DNA of 64,000 bases, from the NCBI GenBank assembly GCA_014379405.1, contig JACMLU010000010.1, positions 308,532 to 372,531 of the forward strand. The letters are read 5' to 3'. The translations under genes and the position numbers were made by a program. Below the pieces are notes generated by a model. It saw only the letters and a list, made by a program, of their open reading frames with translations. It ran no database searches and was not told where the DNA came from. This stretch comes from Flavobacterium sp. (GTDB lineage: Bacteria; Bacteroidota; Bacteroidia; Flavobacteriales; Flavobacteriaceae). This document shows, piece after piece, positions 27,555 through 37,761 of the stretch (position 1 is the stretch's first letter; each line of letters starts with the position of its first letter).

Positions 27555-29759
27555 ATGAAAAAACAAATTACAAAATTAAGGCAGTCTTTTGCGATCGCAC
27601 TTTTTATTCTGGTAAGTTATTTTAGTCCAGTTACGGCACAACAAATAATCTCTGTAAAAACAAAAAGTAATGCACTTGTTTTACAAGTAAATCCAGGGAA
27701 AGAAGTAAATACAATTTACTTAGGAGAAAAATTAGCAAATGATTTTGAATATGTAAAAATACAAGGTCAGTTTCATCAAGGAAATGATTATTCAGGTATT
27801 TACAATGCAACATATACAGCATCTGGTTCAAAAAATTTATTAGAACCCGCAATTGCGGTAACACATGCAGACGGAAATACCTCATTAGATTTATTATATG
27901 TAAATCATAAAACAACAACAATTGGTACAGGAATTTCACAAACAGAAATTACACTCAAAGATCCAGTATATCCAATTGAGGTTCATATGTTTATTCAGGC
28001 TTATTATGATACTGATGTTATTGAGCAATGGACTACTATTCAGCACAATGAAAAAGGAAATATCACTTTAAATAAATATGCGTCGGCTAATTTATACCTT
28101 AAAGGGTACAGTAATTTTTGGTTGAATCAGTATCATGGCGATTGGGCTAAAGAAATGCAGCCCGAAGAAACCAAAATCACTCACGGCATAAAAGTTCTGG
28201 ATTCTAAATTAGGAGCTCGTGCTAATTTATTTCAGCCTTCAGTATTTATGGTTTCTCTGAATAAACCGGCTACCGAAGACGAAGGAAAAGTTTTGTTTGC
28301 AGGATTGGAATGGTCAGGAAATTTTCGCACAGATTTAGAATTGGATCCCTTAAATAATCTACGAGTTATTTCGGGTATTAATAATGCAGCAGCAGCTTAT
28401 TCATTGGCTAAAAATGAAGTATTTACCACACCTAAATTTTGGTACACTTTATCATCTAAAGGAAAAGGAAATGCAAGCCGTAATTTGCACGATTGGTCAA
28501 GAAACTATAAAATTTTAGATGGAAAAGGAAGTCGTTTAACTTTACTAAATAACTGGGAAGCTACGTATTTTAATTTTGACGAAGACAAACTAAAAGTGCT
28601 TATCGCCGATAGTAAAAAACTTGGTGTAGATATGTTTTTATTAGATGATGGATGGTTCGGAAACAATTATCCTCGTAATAATGATGATGCGGCTTTAGGT
28701 GATTGGGATGTTAACAAAAAGAAATTACCAAACGGAATTGGAACTTTGGTAAAAACGGCAAAAGACAATCAGGTAAAATTCGGAATCTGGATTGAGCCTG
28801 AAATGGTAAATCCTGCGAGTGATTTGTACAAAATACATCCGGAATGGATTGTAAAACAACCGGGAAGAGCGGAACATTATTTCCGTAATCAATTGGTTTT
28901 AGATTTATCGAATCCAAAAGTTCAGGATTTTGTTTATGGAGTTGTTGATAATCTTTTTACAGAAAATCCGGAATTGGCCTATATTAAATGGGATTGTAAT
29001 GCGGTGATTTATAATGCGTATTCTAGCAAATTAAAAGACAAACAATCTAATTTTTATACAGATTATGTAAACGGACTTTATGAAGTTTTGGAACGTATTC
29101 GTGTTAAATATCCTAAAGTACCAATGATGCTTTGTTCAGGTGGTGGAGGGAGAGTTGATTATGCGGCTTTGAAATATTTTACTGAATTCTGGCCAAGTGA
29201 CAATACTGACCCCTTAGAACGTATTTATATGCAGTGGGAATATTCGTATTTTTACCCAGCCCTTACAATTGCGGCACACGTCACGGATTGGGGAAAACAA
29301 CCTATAAAATATCGTACAGATGTTGCTATGATGGGCAGATTGGGTTTTGATATTGTGGTTAAAGATTTAAATGAAAAAGATTTAGCTTTCAGTCAAAAAG
29401 CCATAAAAAACTACGGAGCATTGAGTAATACAATCTGGCAAGGAGATCAATATCGTTTGCAAAATCCTTGGGGTAACGATGTGGCTTCTGCAATGTTCGT
29501 GAATAAGAATGGTAATGAGGCTGTAGTATTCAGCTATTTGTTAAATTCCCGATATGAAGCAGGAACACATCTTCCAATAAAATTGAAAGGATTGCAAACT
29601 GGACAGAATTATAAAGTCGAAGAAATCAATATCTATCCTGATAAAAAGACAGCTGTAGAAACGGTAAATTACACTGGTGATTTTTTAATGCAGATTGGTA
29701 TTAACCCGAATGTAAATTCGACAAATACAAGTGTTGTTTTAAAAATTACTAAAGCTTAG
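27555..29759 (+). CDS. GH36 alpha-galactosidase
   Basis: 734-residue GH36 enzyme that releases terminal alpha-galactose by a retaining mechanism. A signal peptide (ending TAQQ) is followed by an N-terminal beta-supersandwich and the catalytic barrel from NNWEATYFNFDE. Catalytic residues are visible: nucleophile Asp480 in YIKWDCN and acid/base Asp549 in FWPSDNTD. FLLDDGWFG, GIWIEPEMVNP and CSGGGGRVDY are family motifs. Length matches bacterial GH36 of about 720-740. It is last in the three-gene operon from 23502; the regulator gene follows after 69 bp. With two other galactosidase-like enzymes and a GH97, it makes alpha-galactose the main target of the locus. Confidence 0.93.
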   Translation: MKKQITKLRQSFAIALFILVSYFSPVTAQQIISVKTKSNALVLQVNPGKEVNTIYLGEKLANDFEYVKIQGQFHQGNDYSGIYNATYTASGSKNLLEPAIAVTHADGNTSLDLLYVNHKTTTIGTGISQTEITLKDPVYPIEVHMFIQAYYDTDVIEQWTTIQHNEKGNITLNKYASANLYLKGYSNFWLNQYHGDWAKEMQPEETKITHGIKVLDSKLGARANLFQPSVFMVSLNKPATEDEGKVLFAGLEWSGNFRTDLELDPLNNLRVISGINNAAAAYSLAKNEVFTTPKFWYTLSSKGKGNASRNLHDWSRNYKILDGKGSRLTLLNNWEATYFNFDEDKLKVLIADSKKLGVDMFLLDDGWFGNNYPRNNDDAALGDWDVNKKKLPNGIGTLVKTAKDNQVKFGIWIEPEMVNPASDLYKIHPEWIVKQPGRAEHYFRNQLVLDLSNPKVQDFVYGVVDNLFTENPELAYIKWDCNAVIYNAYSSKLKDKQSNFYTDYVNGLYEVLERIRVKYPKVPMMLCSGGGGRVDYAALKYFTEFWPSDNTDPLERIYMQWEYSYFYPALTIAAHVTDWGKQPIKYRTDVAMMGRLGFDIVVKDLNEKDLAFSQKAIKNYGALSNTIWQGDQYRLQNPWGNDVASAMFVNKNGNEAVVFSYLLNSRYEAGTHLPIKLKGLQTGQNYKVEEINIYPDKKTAVETVNYTGDFLMQIGINPNVNSTNTSVVLKITKA

Positions 29760-29828
29760 ACTAAATCTCAAACATTAGCATATATTTGTATTATATATTT
29801 CTAAATAAATACCTGTTAAAACGTTTTT

Positions 29829-30845
29829 ATGAAGCAAATTATTCAACAGATAAAAAATCTTGAATCTATAAATTCCTTCTCTAAACATGAGCAACTGGTT
29901 CAAGGGATAATTAATGCCATTGATGAAAAGTTAGTCACAAAGGGTGACGTACTTCCATCGGTAAATACTTTTATAAACGAATTAGGTTTTGCTAGACAAA
30001 CAATTGCCAAGGCTTATAAGGAACTTGTACACAGAGGAATTATCGAATCAAAAAATCGATTAGGTTATTTTGTTGCTACAAATGATGTCCAACAAGAACT
30101 AAAAGTGGCTTTATTGATATTTGCATTTGATATTTTTCAAGAAACGTTTTATGAGAATTTCAGAAAAGGCCTTGGAAAAAATATTCATTTGGATGTCTTT
30201 TTTCATCACAATAATTTTGATACGTTCGAAAGTATTATTCAAAATATAAAAGGAAAATACGGAATGTTTGTTATCGCTCCGATTCCGAGTGCAAAAACTC
30301 CGGCTGTTTTAAAACAATTGCCAACAAACAGAGTATTGCTGGTAGACCGTTACATAGAAACTGATGAAGATTACAATTATATTGCACAAGAGTTTGGCGA
30401 TTCGTCGTACAATGCTTTTGTGCAGCTTAAAGATAAAATTAAAAAATACGACGAAATTATTTTCTTCTTTAAGCCATCATCTGCTGAACCAGATGAAATT
30501 TTAAATTCGTTTAAAAGATTCATGAAAGATTATAATATCAAAGGTGTCATCAAAGAAGAATACATATCTGGCTCTCTCGAAAGAGGAAAAGTATATTTCA
30601 CAATCCACAATCTTGAACTTTGGGAAATGCTTAAAGATTCTAAAGTTAAAGGTTTAAAGATTGGTACAGATATCGGTTTTATTTCACATAATGATGATAT
30701 TGTAAAAGAAATTATTTTCGATGGAGTTACCACTTTCTCTACTGATTTCTCTGAAATGGGAAAAAAAGCAGCGTGCTTTGTCTTGAATCGCAAAAAGATT
30801 CAGGAAATTATACCAACAATTCTTGTTGATAGAAATTCGCTATAG
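29829..30845 (+). CDS. GntR-family regulator with periplasmic-binding-like sugar domain
   Basis: 338-residue transcription factor. Residues ~10-80 form a GntR winged helix (GDVLPSVNTFINELGFARQTIAKAYKELVHRGIIESKNRLGYF). The rest is a LacI/periplasmic-binding-type domain (VALLIFAFDIFQETFYENFRKGL, VLLVDRY, IGFISHNDDIVKEI). This architecture occurs in Bacteroidota sugar regulators such as those for arabinose and fucose, which are released from DNA by a sugar. A -7 box TATATTTG lies at 29781-29788. Its stop codon is 3 bp from the start of the symporter gene, so the two are cotranscribed. It is the obvious candidate to bind the element shared by four promoters in this locus, with a galactose-type inducer; this is inference. 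Confidence 0.85.
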   Translation: MKQIIQQIKNLESINSFSKHEQLVQGIINAIDEKLVTKGDVLPSVNTFINELGFARQTIAKAYKELVHRGIIESKNRLGYFVATNDVQQELKVALLIFAFDIFQETFYENFRKGLGKNIHLDVFFHHNNFDTFESIIQNIKGKYGMFVIAPIPSAKTPAVLKQLPTNRVLLVDRYIETDEDYNYIAQEFGDSSYNAFVQLKDKIKKYDEIIFFFKPSSAEPDEILNSFKRFMKDYNIKGVIKEEYISGSLERGKVYFTIHNLELWEMLKDSKVKGLKIGTDIGFISHNDDIVKEIIFDGVTTFSTDFSEMGKKAACFVLNRKKIQEIIPTILVDRNSL

Positions 30846-30848
30846 TTT

Positions 30849-32441
30849 ATGACTGTTTTGTCCATTGTTAGTTTTTTACTAATTACAGGTCTAATTGCCT
30901 TAATTTCAGCATTAAAAACGCGTCGAAAAAAGGTACAAACTATTAATGGCCTTTTTTTTGCAGATCGTAACAATAATTTTTTCATAGTAGGAGGAGGATT
31001 GTTGTTAAGCAATATAAGTGCTAATCAATTTATAGGCGAAAACGAATCCATATACACAAATAATATGAGCGTTATAGCATGGGGCGTTAGTTCGGTGTTG
31101 GCAATGTTACTTGTTGCTGAGTTCTTTTTGCCTATTTATTTTCGTACTGGAGCTATGACAATTCCCGATTATTTAGGAAAACGTTACGATGATTCTACCA
31201 AGAAATTGGTATCTATTATATTTCTATGTAGTTACTTAGTTAATTTGCTTCCTGCAGTATTATATGGTGGAGCAGTGGCTCTCACGGGGATGTTCAACTT
31301 CTTATATCCTTTAAAATTAACCTATTGGCAAAACATTTGGATTATGGTTTGGTTAATTGGATTAACAGGATGTGCTTATTCTGTTCTTGGAGGCTTAAGA
31401 GCAATATCTATTAGTGATACCGTTTTAAGTATTGGTTTATTAACAATTGGTATTGCTTTTCCTTATTATGGATTTAAATATCTGGGCAATGGCGATTGGT
31501 CTAAAGGAGTTCATATTTTACTTTCTCAGCATACAGAACATTTAAATGCTATTGGAGGTTCCAATGATGAAATACCGTTAAGTACAATTTTTACGGGTAT
31601 GTTCATTATGAATTTATATTATTGGGGTATGGAACAGTTTATCGTTCAGCAAGCGCTTTCGGCAAAAAGTTTATCGCATAGTCAGAAAGGGATGGGACTT
31701 GCTTGTTTAGGAAAGCTACTATGTCCCTTTATTATTAATATTCCTGGATTGATAGGTGTTCATTTATATAAAAATCTTGATAATACAGCTGAGGTTTTTC
31801 CTCTGGTTGTAAAAGATACATTGCCTAGTATAATGATTGGTTTAACAGCGGCAGTTGTTCTTGGCGCTGCTGTCAGTACATTTAATGCAGGCTTGAATAG
31901 TAGCAGTACTCTTTTTATTCTTAATCTTTATAAACCTTGGTTTGAGAAAAAAAATAAAGAAGTTACTGAGAAACATTTAGTATATGCCGGACGTAAATTC
32001 GAAATAATTGTTTCGGTTTTAGCAATGTTTTCAGCTCCATTTATAATGTTTAGTAAAACAGGTTTTTACACCTATTTGCAACAGCTTGCAGGTATGTTTT
32101 GTTTACCAATATTTACTATTATTTTGGTTGGTTTTATGTCAAAAAAAGTACCGCCACAAGCCGCTAAAATCGGTATGATATTTTTTATTTTAAGTTATTT
32201 AATCTTTAATTATATTTTAAATATTAAACTTCATTATTTACATATGCTGGCCATATTATTTGTGTGTACTTCTTTATGTATGTTGCTGGTTTCTAAATTT
32301 TATCCAAATTATAATTATACCGAAATTAAACTTGAATCTGTTGAGTTATCGACTTGGAAAAACCGATATTGGTATTTTGGTGTTCTTTTAATTGGTATGG
32401 TTAGTGTCTTTATTCTATTCTCAAAATGGGGTATTGCTTAA
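30849..32441 (+). CDS. Sodium:solute symporter (SLC5/SGLT-type sugar transporter)
   Basis: Inner membrane symporter of 530 residues with about 13-14 hydrophobic helices. SSS-family signs include GGGLLLSNISANQFIGENESIY near the N-terminus, MTIPDYLGKRYDDSTKKL, the YSVLGGLRAISISDTV segment and a late GAAVSTFNAGLNSSSTLFILNLYKPW segment with the conserved Ser/Thr of the sodium site. Coupled to the regulator gene by a 3-bp gap, it probably brings galactose or another monosaccharide released in the periplasm into the cytoplasm. The sugar is not defined by the sequence. Confidence 0.9.
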   Translation: MTVLSIVSFLLITGLIALISALKTRRKKVQTINGLFFADRNNNFFIVGGGLLLSNISANQFIGENESIYTNNMSVIAWGVSSVLAMLLVAEFFLPIYFRTGAMTIPDYLGKRYDDSTKKLVSIIFLCSYLVNLLPAVLYGGAVALTGMFNFLYPLKLTYWQNIWIMVWLIGLTGCAYSVLGGLRAISISDTVLSIGLLTIGIAFPYYGFKYLGNGDWSKGVHILLSQHTEHLNAIGGSNDEIPLSTIFTGMFIMNLYYWGMEQFIVQQALSAKSLSHSQKGMGLACLGKLLCPFIINIPGLIGVHLYKNLDNTAEVFPLVVKDTLPSIMIGLTAAVVLGAAVSTFNAGLNSSSTLFILNLYKPWFEKKNKEVTEKHLVYAGRKFEIIVSVLAMFSAPFIMFSKTGFYTYLQQLAGMFCLPIFTIILVGFMSKKVPPQAAKIGMIFFILSYLIFNYILNIKLHYLHMLAILFVCTSLCMLLVSKFYPNYNYTEIKLESVELSTWKNRYWYFGVLLIGMVSVFILFSKWGIA

Positions 32442-32844
32442 TTTAGATTGTTATATAGTTGAGTTTTTTCTTCTTCTTCAAATAATAAATTTAGCTAATA
32501 TTTTACTTGTAAAGACGTATTGTTTTACATAATTCAATTTGAAACTTAGCCTCTTTGCTTAATATTTATTCGATAAATATCGAGTAAGTTGTTGGTTTTT
32601 TTTTTCTTTTAATTCAAGATCTGGAATGCTAATAATTTCTTTAAAATTGCATAATCCCAATTTTTATTGGGAGTATTGAATGCTTTAGTCTAAATTTTTT
32701 TTGATTTGATTGCTTCCCTTTTTCTCTTTTTCTTAAAAAAAATAGTGTTTAATACAAATGATTAAAAAAATACAAAAAAAAATAGTGAATTCTTAAAACA
32801 TAAATTTGGAGGTTGTAAAAATAGTTGTATGTTTGTATGTTTGT
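32442..32844. other. Long AT-rich leader before the second susC
   Basis: No gene seen. A small hairpin (TCCCAAT/ATTGGGA, 32655-32672) without a T run may end the symporter transcript. TAAATTTG at 32801-32808 matches a -7 box and could be an additional promoter for susC. Confidence 0.4.
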
Positions 32845-32868
32845 ATTATAGTAGTATAGTATAGTATA
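32845..32868 (+). promoter_or_regulatory. Locus-wide operator element before susC
   Basis: TATTATA followed by GTAGTATAGTATAGTATA (32851-32868), one base different from the element at 23465. Here the repeating unit AGTAT is perfect three times. It lies ~80 bp before the susC start codon, so susCD and the glycosidase genes behind it probably share regulation with the other three units. Confidence 0.6.
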
Positions 32869-32948
32869 AGATAATTGATTTTTCATACTTTATGTGCTCA
32901 ATATTAAATAACCAACTCAATATTTTATTAATTAAAAAACAAATTATT

Positions 32949-35900
32949 ATGAGAATTGCAATAAGGTACTTATGCTTCTTAGTTGTTATGATGTGTGCCG
33001 GTTCACTCTATTCACAAACTATCACTGGTAAAGTTACGGATAATGAAAAAATGCCGTTGCCAGGTGCTACCGTAGTGGTGGAAGGAACTAAAAATGCGAC
33101 TGTAACTAACTTCGACGGTAGCTACACATTGTCAAATGTTGAAACAGGATCTGTTTTAGAGTTCACTTTCCTTGGATTTGATAGGATGAGAGTTCCTGCA
33201 ACCAAGTCTGTTATTAATGTTTCTTTAGTTTCAAGTACACAGGAATTAAATGAAATCGTTGTAGTGGGTGCTTCTGTAAAAAGAAGTGATCTTACAGGTG
33301 CTGTAGGAAATATGTCGGCTAAAAAAATTACTGAAACTCCTACCGCAAATATTGTGCAAGCAATGCAAGGACGTGTGTCAGGTGTTTTAATTTCGCAAAA
33401 CCCTACTCCTGGAGGATCAGCATCCATTAAAATTAGAGGAAATAATTCATTATATGCTGGTTCTAATCCTATATTTGTTGTTGATGGTCTTATTATCGAG
33501 GGCGGTTTTGAAGCTATAAACCCAAACGACGTTGCCAATATTGATGTCTTGAAGGATGCTTCGTCTACCGCAATTTATGGTGCCAGAGGTGCTAATGGAG
33601 TTGTCGTGATCACAACCAAAAAAGGAAAAAGAGGAGAAGGTAAAGTAGAGTTTGATACTTGGGTTGGATTATCTGAGTTTAGCAATACAATGCCATTAAT
33701 GAACGGTCAACAGATCTTTAACCTTAGAGCAGACGCTTTTGCGAATGGATATATGGATAAGAATCCGGGGGCTGATCGTCAGGCATATCTAAATAATCTT
33801 AAAGCTACCGGTTCTGCACCTAACCCAGTATCCCAAAAGATAGAACCTGTATTTCCGAAATGGGAATTGGATGCTTACAAAAATGGAGAAAGCTATAACT
33901 GGTTAGATCAAATAACACGTACAGGTGTAGAAAAAAATTACAATCTTGCTTTTTCTGGAGGTGGTGAAAAAGGTTCTCATTATTTGAGTTTTAATTATGT
34001 TGATCAAGACGGACTGCTTAAAAATTCGGGTAATAAAAGATTTAACGGAAAAATCAATTTGACACATGATGTAAAAAATTGGTTGCAAGTTGGTACGAAT
34101 ACTACTTTTTCACGTGTTGAAACAACTTATATTGATGGAAGTGCATATGGCAATGCATTAAACGGAAATCCTTTATTGGCAATTGATCCAACAAGACCGT
34201 ATCTTCAGTATGGAGATGATCTTAACCAGGGTGCATATAATCCGATAGTAAGTTTGACAATGGATAATCTTGCTTCTAAAAACCATTTAATGACTACTAA
34301 CTTTATTAGTGTTAAGCCAACTGACGGATTAAATTTAAGAACTACTTTATCTGTTGATATAATGGATCAGGCTAACTTTAGATACGACCCAATTGGTAGT
34401 GGACAATCTATTAGAAATAAAGCACATGGTGATGCAAATCATTACAGAGTGAGTGAGCTAAATTACCAATGGGATAATACCGCAACGTATAACAGAGTGT
34501 TTGGAAAAAGTGATTTCAATGCACTTGCCGCTATTTCTGTTCAAAGTAATTCGTCAAATTTTACACAAGTTGATGCTAGAGGTTTTGCTTCAGACGACTT
34601 TACTTATATGTATTTAGGTGGTGCTGCGGACAAGATGAATTTTTCCCTTGCTTCTGGTTTTGTAGAGCAGACATTAATGTCATATACAGGTAGATTAAAC
34701 TATTCTTATGATAAAAAATATTTCGCTACGGTGACCTATCGTAGAGATGGTTCTTCTCGTTTTGGTATGAATAATCAATGGGGAAATTTCCCGTCTGTAG
34801 CTTTGGGCTGGGACCTTGGGAAAGAATTTTTACAATCTGTTGAAGCAATCAATTTGTTAAAACTTCGTGCTAGCTGGGGTATTGCAGGAAATCAAAATAT
34901 TGCAAACTATGCAACTGTAAGTCATTACAGACCTAGCGTAAGTAATGGTCAGGTTAAATTTAATAATGATGGGTATATGGATAATCCTGATTTAAAATGG
35001 GAACAACAAAACCAAACTAATTTAGGTTTAGATTTTACTGGTTTTGGTAATAGATTGTCCATTACAGCAGAATATTTTAATACTCAAAATGACGATTTGT
35101 TAATGATACGTGGCCTTACCCAATTATCTGGATATTATAACATGTGGGCTAATATTGGATCGATGGAAAATAAAGGGTATGAGTTTAGTGCCAGTTATAA
35201 AATCTTAAACAATAAAGATTTTAATTGGGATGTTTTCGGAAATATTTCTACTGCAAAAAATAAAGTTACGGCATTATATGGCGATACGAAAGTTAAATGG
35301 AATGTGGGCGGTGATAATAATTCAACTGTTCAGCAATCTGGAAATCTTTTTGTAGGAGAATCTATGAACAATATTTTTGTTTACGAGTTTGATAAAATTC
35401 TGCAACAATCAGATATGGCTACTCTCAATCAAGTGGATTACCAAGGAAGAAACAAAGACCTTAGACCTGGTGATGCTGTTGTGAAAGACAGAAACGGAGA
35501 TGGTAAGATCAATGATAGTGATCGTTATGTTATTGGTAAATTAGATCCTGATTTTTACGGGGGATTCGGAACAGAATTTAGCTACAAAGGTTTTGGGCTT
35601 AACGCTATGTTCTCTTATTCTTACGGAGCTAAAAAATTTAGTGGTTATCAAAGTTATATGGGCTCTAAAGGGATGAGTGCTGCTCACACTGATTTGTTGA
35701 ATGCTTGGACACCAGAGAACACCAATACAAATATTCCTAGAGTTGCTAATGGTAGTGTAGGTTATGGTATTTATGAAACATCAGCGGGTATCGAAGATGC
35801 TTCATTCTTACGTTTGAATACGCTTTCGGCCTCATACAGTTTGCCAAGCCAAGTTTTGGAAAAAGTAAAGCTTGATAAACTGCGTCTTTATGTAACAGGA

Positions 35901-36005
35901 TCTAATTTATTTGTAGTTACTAAATATAAAGGCTTGGATCCTGAAACTGGAGACGGATTTCCTATGGCAAGAACAATAGTTTTAGGTTTAAATGTTTCAC
36001 TATAA
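32949..36005 (+). CDS. SusC-family TonB-dependent transporter
   Basis: Complete SusC protein of 1018 residues from the ATG at 32949; an in-frame ATG at 32892 would add 19 residues before a normal signal peptide (MRIAIRYLCFLVV to LYSQ) and is less likely. Domains in order: carboxypeptidase-like beta-sandwich (TITGKVTDNEKMPLPGATV), TonB box region with NEIVVVG, plug (GRVSGVLISQNPTPGGSASIKIRG, then PIFVVDG and NDVANIDVLKDASSTAIYGARGANGVV), and a 22-strand barrel ending in GLNVSL. It imports oligosaccharides over the outer membrane with the SusD protein encoded 33 bp downstream. Neighbouring enzymes point to an alpha-galactoside. Confidence 0.95.
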   Translation: MRIAIRYLCFLVVMMCAGSLYSQTITGKVTDNEKMPLPGATVVVEGTKNATVTNFDGSYTLSNVETGSVLEFTFLGFDRMRVPATKSVINVSLVSSTQELNEIVVVGASVKRSDLTGAVGNMSAKKITETPTANIVQAMQGRVSGVLISQNPTPGGSASIKIRGNNSLYAGSNPIFVVDGLIIEGGFEAINPNDVANIDVLKDASSTAIYGARGANGVVVITTKKGKRGEGKVEFDTWVGLSEFSNTMPLMNGQQIFNLRADAFANGYMDKNPGADRQAYLNNLKATGSAPNPVSQKIEPVFPKWELDAYKNGESYNWLDQITRTGVEKNYNLAFSGGGEKGSHYLSFNYVDQDGLLKNSGNKRFNGKINLTHDVKNWLQVGTNTTFSRVETTYIDGSAYGNALNGNPLLAIDPTRPYLQYGDDLNQGAYNPIVSLTMDNLASKNHLMTTNFISVKPTDGLNLRTTLSVDIMDQANFRYDPIGSGQSIRNKAHGDANHYRVSELNYQWDNTATYNRVFGKSDFNALAAISVQSNSSNFTQVDARGFASDDFTYMYLGGAADKMNFSLASGFVEQTLMSYTGRLNYSYDKKYFATVTYRRDGSSRFGMNNQWGNFPSVALGWDLGKEFLQSVEAINLLKLRASWGIAGNQNIANYATVSHYRPSVSNGQVKFNNDGYMDNPDLKWEQQNQTNLGLDFTGFGNRLSITAEYFNTQNDDLLMIRGLTQLSGYYNMWANIGSMENKGYEFSASYKILNNKDFNWDVFGNISTAKNKVTALYGDTKVKWNVGGDNNSTVQQSGNLFVGESMNNIFVYEFDKILQQSDMATLNQVDYQGRNKDLRPGDAVVKDRNGDGKINDSDRYVIGKLDPDFYGGFGTEFSYKGFGLNAMFSYSYGAKKFSGYQSYMGSKGMSAAHTDLLNAWTPENTNTNIPRVANGSVGYGIYETSAGIEDASFLRLNTLSASYSLPSQVLEKVKLDKLRLYVTGSNLFVVTKYKGLDPETGDGFPMARTIVLGLNVSL

Positions 36006-36038
36006 TACTAAATTAGACACTAATTAAAAAAAATAATT

Positions 36039-37568
36039 ATGAAAGTAAAATTTTTAACAATAATAGGATTGGTGATGTTTTTTGCTTCCTGTTCAGAGTA
36101 TTTAGACCAAAAGGATCCGACTTCGCTTACGGAAGAGGAGGCTTATTCAAGATTGGATATTGTAGAGCCACTTGTTTTTGGGATGTTCACTTCATGGAGA
36201 GATTTGCAAAAAGACAGGGGAGGGTTGTATTTCAGTTTGGGAACGGATGAATCACAACAAGGTGCATACCAGGTAACGTCTGATCCGGGACAAGCGGGCT
36301 TAGATAAATACAATGGATTCCTTAACCAAGAAAATAATTCAATTGGTGGACAATGGAATGCCCGTTGGCCTATTGTAAATAGTGCGGCTTTAGCTATACG
36401 TGGTTTAAGCCTCAACACTGAAGCTGATACAGAAAAAAGAGATTTATTGTTGGGAGAAGCTAGTTTTATTAGAGCAAGCGTAATGTTTGAACTAACGCAA
36501 TATTGGGGAGAAGTTCCTGTTCTTGACAAAGATCATACTAAGGAATTAGGATGGAAAAGACAGCCATTACCCGTAGTATATGCTTCTATTATTAAAGATC
36601 TTACTGTAGCGGAAGCAAAATTGCCGGAAACGCAATCAAATAAATCTTTTCCAACAAAATATCTTGCTCAAGCCTTGCTTGGTAAAGTGTATTTGTATGC
36701 GCCTCAAGCATCTGGAGTACGTGATTATACAAAGGCTAAAGAATGGTTTGGTAAGGTTATAGCTTCGGGTAAATATAGCTTATTGCCTAGTTATGCTAAT
36801 AATTTTAACTATAATTTTGCAAATTCTGCAGAGTCTATTTATGAGTTTCAGTTTAACAACAACTGGCCGGATAATAACCAATTGCAATGGCAAACCGGAT
36901 CGAGAGCGGTTGCTAATATTAGCCAAAATGCAACTTTTGGAGGGTATGATTTGATACTTCCTACTATGTATTGTTATAAAGACAAAACAGCGGGAGGAAT
37001 CTGGGAAGCTGGTGATACTCGTAAAGCTGCGAGCATTCGTTATGATTTCAAATACAGAGGTAAAACACCAGTTCTTCCTGCAGGTATGGGAGGAGATGAA
37101 TTGGATCCGCACATCAAAAAGTTTGAAGATGATCGTATTGACGGAACCCAGCAATTTTGGTATTCGGGTAAAAATAAATCCTATATTCGTTATGCCGATG
37201 TATTGCTTTGCTATGCAGAATGTTTAAATGAACTAGGGAATACTACTGAGGCTGAGGGAATTGTGAACCAGGTGCGTCAACGTGCTTTTGGAACATTATG
37301 GACACCAGCATTGGCTTGGAGCGGACTTTCTCAAGTAGCTTTCAGAGATCAAATTATGGATGAGCGTATGCGTGAATTAGCGTTTGAAGGTTGGAGAAGA
37401 ATGGATCTTATTCGTTCAGGAAAATTCGTTCAATTAATAAAAGAGCGTAATAGATGGGCAAAAGAAAATGGAACGATTGCTGAATTCCATACCAGATATG
37501 CAATTCCTTTGGCTGAAATTCTTCAAAATGATGAAATTAATCCGGAAGATCAAAATCCTGGATATTAA
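36039..37568 (+). CDS. SusD/RagB-family glycan-binding lipoprotein
   Basis: 509-residue surface lipoprotein partner of the preceding SusC. The signal MKVKFLTIIGLVMFFASC gives the lipidated Cys at residue 18. SusD features follow: an early LDQKDPTSLTEEEAYSR, LLGEASFIRASVMFELTQYWGEVPVL, TPR-like helices, and the C-terminal RYADVLLCYAECLNELGN and DERMRELAFEGWRRMDLIRSGKF, ending QNPGY. It begins the glycosidase-rich part of the operon. Ligand is inferred to be a galactosylated oligosaccharide from the enzymes encoded downstream. Confidence 0.95.
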   Translation: MKVKFLTIIGLVMFFASCSEYLDQKDPTSLTEEEAYSRLDIVEPLVFGMFTSWRDLQKDRGGLYFSLGTDESQQGAYQVTSDPGQAGLDKYNGFLNQENNSIGGQWNARWPIVNSAALAIRGLSLNTEADTEKRDLLLGEASFIRASVMFELTQYWGEVPVLDKDHTKELGWKRQPLPVVYASIIKDLTVAEAKLPETQSNKSFPTKYLAQALLGKVYLYAPQASGVRDYTKAKEWFGKVIASGKYSLLPSYANNFNYNFANSAESIYEFQFNNNWPDNNQLQWQTGSRAVANISQNATFGGYDLILPTMYCYKDKTAGGIWEAGDTRKAASIRYDFKYRGKTPVLPAGMGGDELDPHIKKFEDDRIDGTQQFWYSGKNKSYIRYADVLLCYAECLNELGNTTEAEGIVNQVRQRAFGTLWTPALAWSGLSQVAFRDQIMDERMRELAFEGWRRMDLIRSGKFVQLIKERNRWAKENGTIAEFHTRYAIPLAEILQNDEINPEDQNPGY

Positions 37569-37761
37569 TATCATTAAAAGTTGTTTACCTTTTTTTGTTT
37601 TTTTTATGATGTGATTAGTTAAAATCACGGTTTTGGTTTGTAATGCCATTTTGGATAAAGTAATAGCAGTACTAATTGGGTTTTCTGTTAAAAAAACTTA
37701 TTCCAGGATGGCATTCTTTTGTTTAATATTTAACATTTTGTATATGAATCAGGTGAACAAT

